Counted from the stretch's first letter, positions 1-6,006 are shown. The stretch: 6,099 bases of DNA from Rhizobiales bacterium UBA3584 (GCA_002375765.1 DFMV01000041.1:5591-11689); one strand, 5' to 3'. The notes: generated by a model not told the origin, from the sequence alone. A program made the numbers and translations.

Positions 1-1052
1 AGGCGCTCGGCCTCGCCGAACAGATTGCGGTGCAGCCAATAGCCTTCGACGCCAAGCCCGTCGAGCGTGCCATAGCTGGCGCCGATGCCGAAGCGGCGCA
101 GGGCCTGTTCCTGCACGATGATCTGATAGGGCAGCAACCCGTTGGGCTGAACCTGTTGGGCCGCCTCGATGCGCATCGAGCGGAACACGCCCAGCCGGGT
201 CAGCCGCTCGCGGGCCCGCTCGATATCGTCGGGATCATATTCGGCGCCCTGGACCAATCCGGTCTGGCGCACGATGAAGGCCGGGCTCATGTTCTGTGTG
301 CCCTGGACCGATATGGGACCGATGGCCGCGTACGCGCCCGGATCAACCACTATGGAAACTTCGAGCGTGCGGCTGGGATGGTCGGCAACCACATCGCGCG
401 AAGCGATCTGCGCCTTGGGATAGCCGAGCTGGCGCCAGGCTTCGACGAGGCGTTGTTCGGCCTGGGCGATGATCGTGGCGCGAGCGATCTGACCGGTCAC
501 GAACCCTATTTCAGAGGGCGCTTCGACCCTATCGGCCTCCAGAACAGGCATGGGCGCGCGATTGGCGATGCGCAGGGGGCCGAAGACGAATTGGGGGCCG
601 GGATCGACCATAACCCTGATCTGGCTGGGTTCGGGCAAGCTGGCGTCGGGCGGGATCGAAGCGGCCTCGCGGCCATTGACCAATATCGAGATCGCGCCGC
701 CATAATAGCCCAGATTGTAGAGCGCGCCGGTCATGCGGGCATAATCGCCACGCGCCTTGGCAAGAAGTCCGGCCACGCCGGACGCTGGTTGATCGCGATC
801 GCCCCAGAGATTGGACGCAGCGCGCAGGGCGGCATCCAAATCGCCTTCCACGCCGGTCTCGAAAGTCAGATCATAGGTGCGCGGATCGCCAATAACCGCT
901 TCGGCGTCGTTGGCTTCCGAGCCGAAGAACTGGATGCCGAACAGCTCGAATCCAAACGCCGGGCCGGTTACGAGCGTTGCGGCCACACAAAGGGCGATCA
1001 GGCTATGGCGCTTGCTGGTTTTCACGGCTGGTACGCAATCCACACTATCCAT
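1..1052 (-). CDS. tamA: TamA, outer-membrane Omp85-family translocation/assembly protein (partial, C-terminus off window)
   Basis: TamA is an outer-membrane barrel protein of the Omp85/BamA superfamily. With inner-membrane-anchored TamB it helps insert autotransporters and other outer-membrane proteins. The visible part is 350 residues. A basic start and hydrophobic stretch (about residues 11-34, ending PAFG) form a probable signal peptide. About residues 58-318 fit three POTRA repeats, with a GYY turn near 115-117, GYPKA at 210-214 and repeated V-D-P-G edges at 149-152 and 236-239. The barrel begins near 320 and carries the family-typical HRNLFGEAE (341-349). The family is usually around 600 residues, so roughly the last 40% is missing. 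The chosen ATG at 1052 is the first one after an in-frame TGA. A GTG at 1025 would give a shorter, more classical signal peptide, and neither start has a good Shine-Dalgarno. tamB often follows tamA and would lie off the left edge. A general Omp85 protein is the alternative; BamA is unlikely because it has five POTRA domains. Confidence 0.85.
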   Translation of the reverse strand, partial: MDSVDCVPAVKTSKRHSLIALCVAATLVTGPAFGFELFGIQFFGSEANDAEAVIGDPRTYDLTFETGVEGDLDAALRAASNLWGDRDQPASGVAGLLAKARGDYARMTGALYNLGYYGGAISILVNGREAASIPPDASLPEPSQIRVMVDPGPQFVFGPLRIANRAPMPVLEADRVEAPSEIGFVTGQIARATIIAQAEQRLVEAWRQLGYPKAQIASRDVVADHPSRTLEVSIVVDPGAYAAIGPISVQGTQNMSPAFIVRQTGLVQGAEYDPDDIERARERLTRLGVFRSMRIEAAQQVQPNGLLPYQIIVQEQALRRFGIGASYGTLDGLGVEGYWLHRNLFGEAER

Positions 1053-1059
1053 TCCGCTC

Positions 1060-1097
1060 AACTGGAGCGCCGAGCCGCTGGGCCGGTCGCTCCAATT
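1060..1097 (-). repeat. Inverted repeat in the tamA 5' leader
   Basis: The arms AACTGGAGCG (1060-1069) and CGCTCCAATT (1088-1097) are complementary at 9 of 10 positions, with an 18-base GC-rich spacer. If the promoter at 1106-1133 is real, this stem would form at the extreme 5' end of the tamA mRNA and end 7 bases before the ATG at 1052. It could affect translation or mRNA stability, but chance cannot be excluded in GC-rich DNA. Confidence 0.4.
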
Positions 1098-1105
1098 TGA
1101 TCAAA

Positions 1106-1133
1106 ATCCTAGCACAGAGGGGGTTAACGGCAA
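1106..1133 (-). promoter_or_regulatory. Candidate sigma70-type promoter for tamA
   Basis: Read on the minus strand, TTGCCG (1133-1128) is followed after 16 bases by TAGGAT (1111-1106). A TG lies one base upstream of the second box, giving an extended -10. Transcription would start near 1099, about 47 bases before the tamA ATG. This rests on eye-matching to consensus. The spacing is good and the gap between the lytic transglycosylase gene and tamA (138 bp) leaves room for a separate promoter. Confidence 0.4.
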
Positions 1134-1190
1134 CCCTGGCGACCACATGAAAGGCACGATTGTGATCGGGGTGTCGCAGACCGGGCACGG

Positions 1191-2066
1191 TCAGCGCTGC
1201 GCACCGGCCATCGAATCGAGCAGCGCGAAGGTGCTCGTCACCAGATCGATGGAGGGGCGCAATCGGGTGTCGGCGCCCGAGGCGATCGCGGGTGGAGGCA
1301 CATCGCTGGAGGCGCGGTATTGCGCGTAGGCGAGACGCGCAGGCGCCTGTGGGGCCGCGTCGTCCTCCTGGCTTGTGGCAGGAGCTTGTGCCAGGGCTAT
1401 GGCGTCGAGCGCGTCGGCCTGGGCAGGAGCCGGCTCATCGATCTCAAGCCCCAGCGGTCGGGATGGGGGCAGAAAACCGAGCGGGGTGCTTTCAAACACC
1501 GCCTCGCCCGGCTCGGCTGCGGCGACTTCGATGGTTTGGGCGACCTCGGCCACCGGTGGCGGCGGGGTGACGGCAGCGACCACAGGGGCCTCAAATTGCG
1601 GCGGCGCGGGCGCAATGGGGGTAGCCGGGCCTGGGCGCAGGCCGGTTTCCTCGAGCAGGCCGGCGGCCTTGGCTTCGTAATAATAGCCCTTGGCGTAGAG
1701 CTGGACCGCGCGATCGTGACTGCCATTGGCCAAGAGCCACGCGCCGCGCAGATATTTGACGGCGTAGATGAGATTGGTTTCTGCGTTGAGCAGATCGGAC
1801 GGCTCGCCGCGGAACCCCATGGTGCGGGCCGTTTCGGGGAGAATCTGCATCAGGCCGTAATAGGGACCGTTGCGGGCTGCGGGGTTGAAGGTGCTTTCGC
1901 GATTGATGACGCGGCGCACCAGTTCGAGCGGCACGCCGTAATATTGGGCGTAGTACTGGGCGAGAATCTCAACTTCGGCACGCGAATGGCTCTGCGCGCT
2001 GGCAGGCAGGGCGGAAAGCCCCAGAACGAGGGCGGCAAACAGCGCTATAAGCCGTCTTGCGATCAT
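1191..2066 (-). CDS. Secreted SLT-family lytic transglycosylase with Pro/Ala-rich C-terminal tail
   Basis: This is a periplasmic murein hydrolase. Lytic transglycosylases cleave the MurNAc-GlcNAc bond and leave a 1,6-anhydro end. The 291-residue product starts with a clear signal peptide (1-24, ending PASA). The SLT domain spans about 30-140 and holds the catalytic glutamate E57 in RESTFNP, then YYGLMQI at 69-75, an ETARTMG segment (78-84) and a LYAKGYYYEA segment near 123-132 in place of the usual AYNxG motif. From about 145 to the end the chain is low-complexity, rich in Pro, Ala, Glu and Asp, with no domain I recognise. The ATG at 2066 is chosen because the signal peptide begins there. The frame stays open upstream to 2408, but that would run through the intergenic region and antisense to rluA. 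No strong Shine-Dalgarno is visible. The gene lies upstream of tamA in the same direction. The specific subfamily and substrate cannot be assigned. Confidence 0.85.
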   Translation of the reverse strand: MIARRLIALFAALVLGLSALPASAQSHSRAEVEILAQYYAQYYGVPLELVRRVINRESTFNPAARNGPYYGLMQILPETARTMGFRGEPSDLLNAETNLIYAVKYLRGAWLLANGSHDRAVQLYAKGYYYEAKAAGLLEETGLRPGPATPIAPAPPQFEAPVVAAVTPPPPVAEVAQTIEVAAAEPGEAVFESTPLGFLPPSRPLGLEIDEPAPAQADALDAIALAQAPATSQEDDAAPQAPARLAYAQYRASSDVPPPAIASGADTRLRPSIDLVTSTFALLDSMAGAQR

Positions 2067-2135
2067 TGAGACCCGAAAAAGAAACTGAACCCTGAGCAGC
2101 GCGCATAGCACACGGCACCCAATAAGGGGAGCGGA

Positions 2136-2193
2136 TGTGGCAAATTGTTGGCCACAATCGGGCAATGAGATAACTTTTCGGTCCGCCCGATTG
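2136..2193. repeat. Two overlapping inverted repeats in the gap before rluA
   Basis: TGTGGC (2136-2141) pairs with GCCACA (2151-2156) across 9 bases. CAATCGGGC (2155-2163) pairs perfectly with GCCCGATTG (2185-2193) across 21 bases, ending 17 bases before the rluA ATG. The two structures share bases 2155-2156. The 144-bp gap (2067-2210) must hold the divergent promoters of rluA and the lytic transglycosylase gene, but I could not place either promoter convincingly. The repeats may be operator sites or an rluA leader structure. Confidence 0.4.
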
Positions 2194-2210
2194 CTGATAG
2201 AGCGTCGGCC

Positions 2211-2882
2211 ATGCTCAATCCCATGCCCAAGACCTTCGACTATCGGCCCCCGACCGACCCCTGGCTCGACATCCTCCATGAGGATGCCGACATCGTCGTG
2301 TTCAACAAGCCTTCGGGCCTTTTGAGCGTTCCGGGCAAGGACCCGGCGCTGTTCGACAGCCTGCAAAGCCGGGCGCTTGAACGGTTTGCCGGCGCCGGAA
2401 CGATCCACAGGCTCGACAAGGACACCTCAGGCATCATCGTGATGGCCAAGCACAAGGGGGCGCATGGCCATATCGGCAAGCAGTTCGAATATCGCCAGAC
2501 GACCAAGTTCTATATCGCGCGGGTCTGCGGCCATCTGGCCGACGACGAGGGGCTGATCGACCTACCGCTGGCGACGGACTGGGAAAACAAGCCGCGCCAG
2601 GAGGTCAATTACGAACGTGGCCGGGCGAGTCAGACACGCTGGCAGGTGGTCGGGCGCGAAGAGAATGCGACGCGGCTCAAACTCTTCCCCATAACCGGGC
2701 GCACGCATCAATTGCGCGTGCATCTCAAAGAGATCGGGCACCCGATCCTTGGCGACGAGTTCTATGCGACCGGAGAGGCGCTTGCGGCCGCCGACCGGTT
2801 GCAATTGCATGCGGCGGAACTGGGGTTCAGGCACCCCAGCGGCGGGGAGCCCGTGGTGTTCCGGTCCGAGCCACCCTTCTAA
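2211..2882 (+). CDS. rluA: RluA-type dual-specificity RNA pseudouridine synthase
   Basis: RluA converts uridine to pseudouridine. The E. coli enzyme acts on 23S rRNA U746 and on U32 of several tRNAs. The 223-residue product matches the short E. coli type (about 219 residues) along its whole length. It opens with PPTDPWLDIL and NKPSGLLSVPG (32-42), then the catalytic-loop motif HRLDKDTSG (66-74) with the nucleophilic aspartate D69. The DLPLATDW block (117-124) and the FPITGRTHQLRVHL block (159-172) with GHPILGDEFYA after it complete the RluA pattern. There is no N-terminal S4 domain, which argues against RluC or RluD. The start could be ATG 2211 or ATG 2223, and neither has an obvious Shine-Dalgarno; 2211 is kept as the longer. 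The gene is monocistronic here, divergent from the lytic transglycosylase gene and convergent with ask. Target sites in this organism are inferred from family membership only. Confidence 0.92.
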   Translation: MLNPMPKTFDYRPPTDPWLDILHEDADIVVFNKPSGLLSVPGKDPALFDSLQSRALERFAGAGTIHRLDKDTSGIIVMAKHKGAHGHIGKQFEYRQTTKFYIARVCGHLADDEGLIDLPLATDWENKPRQEVNYERGRASQTRWQVVGREENATRLKLFPITGRTHQLRVHLKEIGHPILGDEFYATGEALAAADRLQLHAAELGFRHPSGGEPVVFRSEPPF

Positions 2883-2893
2883 AGCATTGATGG

Positions 2894-2929
2894 AAACAAA
2901 AAAGCCGGCCCCCCGAAGGGGACCGGCTT
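2894..2929 (-). terminator. Rho-independent terminator of the ectoine operon
   Basis: AAGCCGG (2902-2908) pairs with CCGGCTT (2923-2929), and inside it, past one mismatch, CCCC pairs with GGGG (2918-2921) around a short CGAA-type loop. Read on the minus strand the hairpin is followed at once by a run of seven T, then G and TTT. This is a strong U-tract, and it starts about 28 bases after the ask stop codon. On the plus strand the bases after the hairpin (TGTCGTCG) are not U-rich, so it should act mainly on ask and less on convergent rluA. Confidence 0.9.
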
Positions 2930-2957
2930 GTCGTCGCGTTGCCGTCAGAGGCATCCA

Positions 2958-4412
2958 TCAGGCAACACGACGAATGTCGGCTCGCGCCTTGCGTTCGGCG
3001 CGCTCTTCCACAAGCCCCTTGTGGAGCGCGATGATCGCGGCGTCGAAGTCCTTTTCCTCGACCAGCACCTGCAGATCGACCTTGCGGATCATGTCGGTCA
3101 AACCGATGGGTTCGATCCCGGCCTCGTCAAGGGCGGCAATGGCACGCGGCAGGATGCGGACGCCGCCCAGATCGCGGCCAATGGCCGAAACCATGGAGAG
3201 CTTGCGCAGCGTGGTGCTGGCCGTCGGGAAGGCCTGAGCCAGATCGGCCTCGACCCGCTTGATCGCCTTCATCGAACCCTTGAGGTAATGGGTGATGGTG
3301 TTGGCGTTCGAGGTCTTGGAGATGATCCAGACCTTGTGGCGCGTCAGGGCCTCGAGGATCTTGGTATCGTAGCCCTTCACGCCGACCATGTCCTGATCGT
3401 AGAATTCGAGCGCGAACACGCCCTTCAGACCGGTAATGATTTCGGCGCCCGGCGTCTTGGGTGCCAGATCGCTCATGATGACCGTGCCCGGATGATCAGG
3501 TTCGAACGCGTTGGTGACGCGCAGCGGGATACCGGCCTGGCGCAGCGATTTTGCCGCACGGGGGTGAATCGCTTCCATGCCCATATTGGAGAGCTGGTCG
3601 GCGACGTCGTAATTGGTTTCCCCGATCACCTGCACCTTGTCGGAACCGACCAGTTTGGGATCGGCCGAGGAAAGGTGGAATTCCTTGTGGATGATCGCTT
3701 CCTTTGCGCCGGTCACCACCGCAACGCGAGACAGGGTTACTTCGGAATAGCCGCGGTCATAGGTCTTCATGAGCTGTTCGGCGCACTGGGCATAGCCGGT
3801 TACGATGGGCAGCTCGGTGGCGAAATCGACGCCGGAAAACTGGCGCGCGATATGTTCGTCGAGCGGCAGTTCGCCGTCCTGACGCCAGCCGGTCAGATCG
3901 ATGAAGCGAGCGTTGACCCCGTTCTGGTTGAGCAGCAGGGCGGTATTGAAAGCCGATTGCGCTTCGCCCAGGGCCGAGAGCATTTCGCGCACGGTCAAAA
4001 GATGGGCTTCGAGCTGGAAATGGCCGAACGAGCACAGGCGCGAAAGGTCGATCAGACATGAGCGCACACCTTCGATCCGCTCGCGGATGAATTTATCGGC
4101 CTGCTCGCGGGTTGCGGCGTCGGGGAAGATTTCGGCGTTCTTTTCGACCATTTTCGAGGCAACCGAAGAGAGCGCATCGCCCCATTGCCAGCCGCTTTCC
4201 GCGCTCGCAAACAGCGCATAGACGCCGGGCTCGTCGGATTTTTTGTGTTCGAGCAGGGCGTCTGTCATGCCGCCATAGGCGGACACGACGAAAATGCGAT
4301 TATAGAGCTCAGGGCCCTTCCGGTCGCCGACGAGCACGGTGCGCAAAAGCTCCTGGCTGCGCGACATCGACGTGCCACCGATTTTTTCGACTGTATGGGT
4401 CTTGGCTGTCAC
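2958..4412 (-). CDS. ask: Ectoine-operon aspartate kinase (Ask_Ect)
   Basis: Aspartokinase phosphorylates L-aspartate to beta-aspartyl phosphate, the first step toward the aspartate-semialdehyde used by EctB. The 484-residue protein has KIGGTSM (10-16) in place of the usual KFGGTS, then VVSAYGGMTD (42-51) and a kinase-domain segment DRGYSEVTLSRVA (219-231) where ordinary aspartokinases have GRGGSDTTA. HKEFHLSSADPKLVG (242-256) and MEAIHPRAAKSLRQAGIPLRV (279-299) follow. Two ACT-like segments occupy about 330-395 and 403-470. These deviations and the length fit the Ask_Ect branch found in ect operons, reported in Pseudomonas stutzeri to have altered feedback inhibition. The start is GTG at 4412, chosen because GGAGGG lies 5 bases upstream. 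It is the last gene of the operon, 77 bp after ectD and before the terminator. A housekeeping lysC elsewhere in the genome is expected. Regulation of this copy is inferred. Confidence 0.93.
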   Translation of the reverse strand: MTAKTHTVEKIGGTSMSRSQELLRTVLVGDRKGPELYNRIFVVSAYGGMTDALLEHKKSDEPGVYALFASAESGWQWGDALSSVASKMVEKNAEIFPDAATREQADKFIRERIEGVRSCLIDLSRLCSFGHFQLEAHLLTVREMLSALGEAQSAFNTALLLNQNGVNARFIDLTGWRQDGELPLDEHIARQFSGVDFATELPIVTGYAQCAEQLMKTYDRGYSEVTLSRVAVVTGAKEAIIHKEFHLSSADPKLVGSDKVQVIGETNYDVADQLSNMGMEAIHPRAAKSLRQAGIPLRVTNAFEPDHPGTVIMSDLAPKTPGAEIITGLKGVFALEFYDQDMVGVKGYDTKILEALTRHKVWIISKTSNANTITHYLKGSMKAIKRVEADLAQAFPTASTTLRKLSMVSAIGRDLGGVRILPRAIAALDEAGIEPIGLTDMIRKVDLQVLVEEKDFDAAIIALHKGLVEERAERKARADIRRVA

Positions 4413-4417
4413 TTGTT

Positions 4418-4423
4418 CCCTCC
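4418..4423 (-). promoter_or_regulatory. Ribosome binding site deciding the GTG start of ask
   Basis: On the minus strand GGAGGG sits 5 bases before GTG at 4412. It is the best Shine-Dalgarno match near the gene and supports GTG rather than any downstream ATG as the start. Confidence 0.75.
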
Positions 4424-4440
4424 GATTGGGTCGGGGTGCC

Positions 4441-4465
4441 CGGCGGGACCGTTTAAATCCCGCCG
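4441..4465 (-). repeat. Perfect inverted repeat between ectD and ask
   Basis: CGGCGGGA (4441-4448) and TCCCGCCG (4458-4465) are perfectly complementary with a 9-base AT-rich loop (CCGTTTAAA on the plus strand). In the transcript the hairpin lies about 24 bases after the ectD stop and about 28 bases before the ask GTG. No U-run follows it on the minus strand, so it is not a full intrinsic terminator. It may protect the ectBCD part of the mRNA from 3' decay or reduce read-through into ask. Confidence 0.55.
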
Positions 4466-4489
4466 AATGGTTTGGGTGCCTTGTGGCTC

Positions 4490-5416
4490 TTATTCGAGTT
4501 TGCCCGAGACGATTTCGAACGGGCCCTTGGGGTCGCGGTTCGAAAGGAAGTCAGGGCGGGGCTTGTTGGCCGCGAACGGGTGTTCGACACGGTTTGACCA
4601 GGCGTTATAGACAAAGAACGCATTGGAACGCGGGAACGGGGTGATGTTGCCGTTCGAGCCGTGCATGGTGTTGCACTCGAAAAGGATCACCGTACCGGCC
4701 TTGCCCGAGGCGTATTCGATGCCGAACTTTTCGGCCAGATCGGACAGCGCCTTGTGGCTGGGGACGCCCACTTCCTGCTTTTTGAGCGAGGATTTGTGGT
4801 TGTCATCCGGTGTCTCGCCCGCGCAGGACACATAATGCTTGTGCGAGCCGGGCATGAGCATCAGTGGCCCGTTGAGCGCGTCATTGTCGGTCAAAAGGAT
4901 CGAGGCGGAAATGGCCCGCATGCGCGGCATGCCGTCCTCGGCGTGCCAGGTCTCGAAGTCCGAGTGCCAGTAGAATTCCTTGCCAGTGAAGCCCGGCTTG
5001 TAGTTGAGCCGGCTCTGGTGAAGGTAGAGGTCGTCATCGAGCAGGAAACGAATTTTCCCGGCAATCCGCTCGTCACGGGCAACGCGGTTGAACAGCGTGC
5101 TCTCGTCCTCAAGACGGAAAATGGTGCGCACCGCATCCGAATCGGGTTCGGTCACCACATTATCGGAGTTGAGGCCTGCCTCGCCGGACCGCAGGCGGCG
5201 CGATTCAGCCTGGAGCTTGGCCACCTCGGCGGGGGAAAATACGTTGTTGAGGACCAGAAAGCCATTCTTGTCGAATTCTTCGGTCTGGGCACGGGTCAGC
5301 GGCGCCTGGGGTGTCCAGTTGCCCCAGAATACCGGGTCCTTGCGCTCAAGCCAGTTTTCTTCGGCAAGTCGTGTCGGATAGGCGTCCGATCGGGTGTGAA
5401 CTGCAGAGAGTGTCAT
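4490..5416 (-). CDS. ectD: Ectoine 5-hydroxylase EctD
   Basis: EctD is a cytoplasmic non-heme Fe(II)- and 2-oxoglutarate-dependent dioxygenase that turns ectoine into (4S,5S)-5-hydroxyectoine. The 308-residue length is typical. The family signature reads FYWHSDFETWHAEDGMP at 148-164. The iron-binding triad is visible as H151 and D153 in this motif and H252 in TMHGSNGN. R263 in PFPRSN fits the 2-oxoglutarate carboxylate contact. An NYKPG (138-142) and a LMPGSHKHY block (187-195) are also characteristic. The ATG at 5416 is chosen because GAGGA lies 4 bases upstream and the N-terminus then matches family length. A longer frame back to 5506 would overlap ectC by 50 bases and add 30 non-conserved residues. 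The gene lies 40 bp after ectC and before ask, consistent with an ectABCD-ask operon. Its product is made chiefly in stationary phase or under heat and salt stress in related bacteria, which is family knowledge and not seen here. Confidence 0.96.
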   Translation of the reverse strand: MTLSAVHTRSDAYPTRLAEENWLERKDPVFWGNWTPQAPLTRAQTEEFDKNGFLVLNNVFSPAEVAKLQAESRRLRSGEAGLNSDNVVTEPDSDAVRTIFRLEDESTLFNRVARDERIAGKIRFLLDDDLYLHQSRLNYKPGFTGKEFYWHSDFETWHAEDGMPRMRAISASILLTDNDALNGPLMLMPGSHKHYVSCAGETPDDNHKSSLKKQEVGVPSHKALSDLAEKFGIEYASGKAGTVILFECNTMHGSNGNITPFPRSNAFFVYNAWSNRVEHPFAANKPRPDFLSNRDPKGPFEIVSGKLE

Positions 5417-5420
5417 TGCT

Positions 5421-5425
5421 TCCTC
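5421..5425 (-). promoter_or_regulatory. Ribosome binding site deciding the ectD start
   Basis: On the minus strand GAGGA precedes ATG 5416 by 4 bases, and a second AAGGAG lies a few bases further upstream (5434-5429). Together they favour 5416 over the longer frame that starts inside ectC. Confidence 0.65.
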
Positions 5426-5456
5426 TACTCCTTGGTTCGGGGTTTGTGGGTGCGCC

Positions 5457-5858
5457 TTACGCGCTCTTTGCCAACTCGGCGGCCGGGGCATACGAGCCAT
5501 CTTCACGATGGACTTCGGTGCCGGTCACCGGCGGGTTGAAGCAGCACGCCATGACCATCTCCTCGCGGGCGGTCAGGCGATGCCGGTCGTTCTTGTCCAG
5601 CGCGTACATGACGCCGGGCTTGATCTGATAGACCGTGCCGGTTTCGAGATCCTCGATCTCACCATCGCCCGAGACGCAATAAACGCTCTCGAAATGGTGC
5701 TTGTAGTGGAACTCGTGGCTGGTGCCCGCGTGGATGCGGGTGATATGGAACGAAAAGCCCATGCCATCGCCGGCCAGCAGCAGGCGGGTGGAATCCCAGC
5801 CGTTGGAATTGACGAGCCGGTCGCCCTGGCGGGCATCTTCGAGGTCACGAACGATCAT
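5457..5858 (-). CDS. ectC: L-ectoine synthase EctC
   Basis: EctC is a cytoplasmic cupin-fold, metal-dependent hydro-lyase. It cyclises N-gamma-acetyl-L-2,4-diaminobutyrate to ectoine with loss of water. The 133-residue product has the usual length (about 128-137). It opens with MIVRDLEDA, and the cupin core includes [19 protein letters not shown] (49-67). E57, Y85 and H93 fall at exactly the residue numbers reported for the iron ligands of characterised EctC, so the metal site appears intact. The ATG at 5858 is preceded by AAGGAA at 6 bases. An upstream in-frame start at 5906 would add a basic 16-residue extension absent from the family and would begin inside the repeat element. The gene lies 148 bp after ectB, an unusually wide gap for this operon, filled mostly by the palindromic element at 5893-5997. 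Confidence 0.97.
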   Translation of the reverse strand: MIVRDLEDARQGDRLVNSNGWDSTRLLLAGDGMGFSFHITRIHAGTSHEFHYKHHFESVYCVSGDGEIEDLETGTVYQIKPGVMYALDKNDRHRLTAREEMVMACCFNPPVTGTEVHREDGSYAPAAELAKSA

Positions 5859-5864
5859 TTTGTA

Positions 5865-5870
5865 TTCCTT
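5865..5870 (-). promoter_or_regulatory. Ribosome binding site and purine tract before ectC
   Basis: On the minus strand AAGGAA lies 6 bases before ATG 5858, within an 18-base all-purine stretch (5882-5865). It sets the ectC start. The tract is likely unstructured and may help ribosome loading downstream of the palindromic element. Confidence 0.7.
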
Positions 5871-5892
5871 CTTTCTTCTTCTGGTCGCGCTC

Positions 5893-5997
5893 CTAGATCG
5901 TTTCACCGTTTCGCGGAACGGCGCACGACCTAAGTCTTTGTTTTGTCGCGCTTCCGAACCGGATAAGTGGCAGCCACTTATCCTGGAAACGCTCTAG
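5893..5997. repeat. Approximately 105-bp palindromic intergenic element with inverted ends, between ectB and ectC
   Basis: The ends CTAGATCGTTTC (5893-5904) and GAAACGCTCTAG (5986-5997) are inverted copies matching at 11 of 12 positions. Inside are CCGTTTCGCGGAACGG (5906-5921), a near-palindrome, and the perfect palindrome at 5961-5983. An 8-base GTCGCGCT occurs inside (5945-5952) and again just outside (5884-5891). The element starts 9 bases after the ectB stop and ends 34 bases before the ectC ATG. I recall very similar phrases (CTAGAGCGTTTC ends, GCGCGACAAAACAAAGACTTA core) as dispersed intergenic repeats in Rhizobiales, akin to Brucella Bru-RS elements. That family link is from memory and copy number cannot be checked here. 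Confidence 0.7.
5961..5983 (-). repeat. Perfect 11-bp-arm palindrome after ectB
   Basis: GGATAAGTGGC (5961-5971) and GCCACTTATCC (5973-5983) are exact reverse complements separated by one base. As RNA this would form a 9-10 bp stem with a 3-5 base loop, 23 bases after the ectB stop. There is no following U-run, so it is not an intrinsic terminator. It could shield ectB mRNA from 3'-to-5' decay, in the manner of REP elements. Confidence 0.8.
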
Positions 5998-6006
5998 TGG
6001 CCGCGC

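Noticed and set aside
30..1100. Open frame of 356 codons on the plus strand opposite tamA
   Set aside because: It is a mirror frame in GC-rich DNA. The minus strand here gives a coherent signal peptide, POTRA domains and barrel start, while the plus product resembles no family.
1191..2408. Longer 405-residue version of the lytic transglycosylase
   Set aside because: The extra N-terminus would cross the divergent intergenic region and run antisense to the start of rluA. The signal peptide begins at 2066.
2928..4061. Open frame of 377 codons on the plus strand opposite ask
   Set aside because: It lies antisense to the clearly recognised aspartokinase, passes through its terminator and has no ribosome site or recognisable domain.
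4490..5506. Longer 338-residue version of EctD
   Set aside because: It would overlap ectC and add 30 residues not seen in EctD proteins. The ATG at 5416 has a good ribosome site.
4661..5539. Open frame of 292 codons on the plus strand opposite ectD and the end of ectC
   Set aside because: It is antisense to two conserved enzymes with all key residues intact and has no recognisable domain.
5457..5906. Longer 149-residue version of EctC
   Set aside because: The extension would start inside the palindromic element. With the start at 5858 the metal ligands fall at the family residue numbers.
5961..5983. Intrinsic terminator after ectB
   Set aside because: No U-run follows the palindrome on the minus strand, and the operon continues into ectC without a clear new promoter.
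5859..6006. CRISPR array or attachment site in the ectB-ectC gap
   Set aside because: There are no regularly spaced repeats and no integrase or tRNA nearby. The structure is one palindromic unit.
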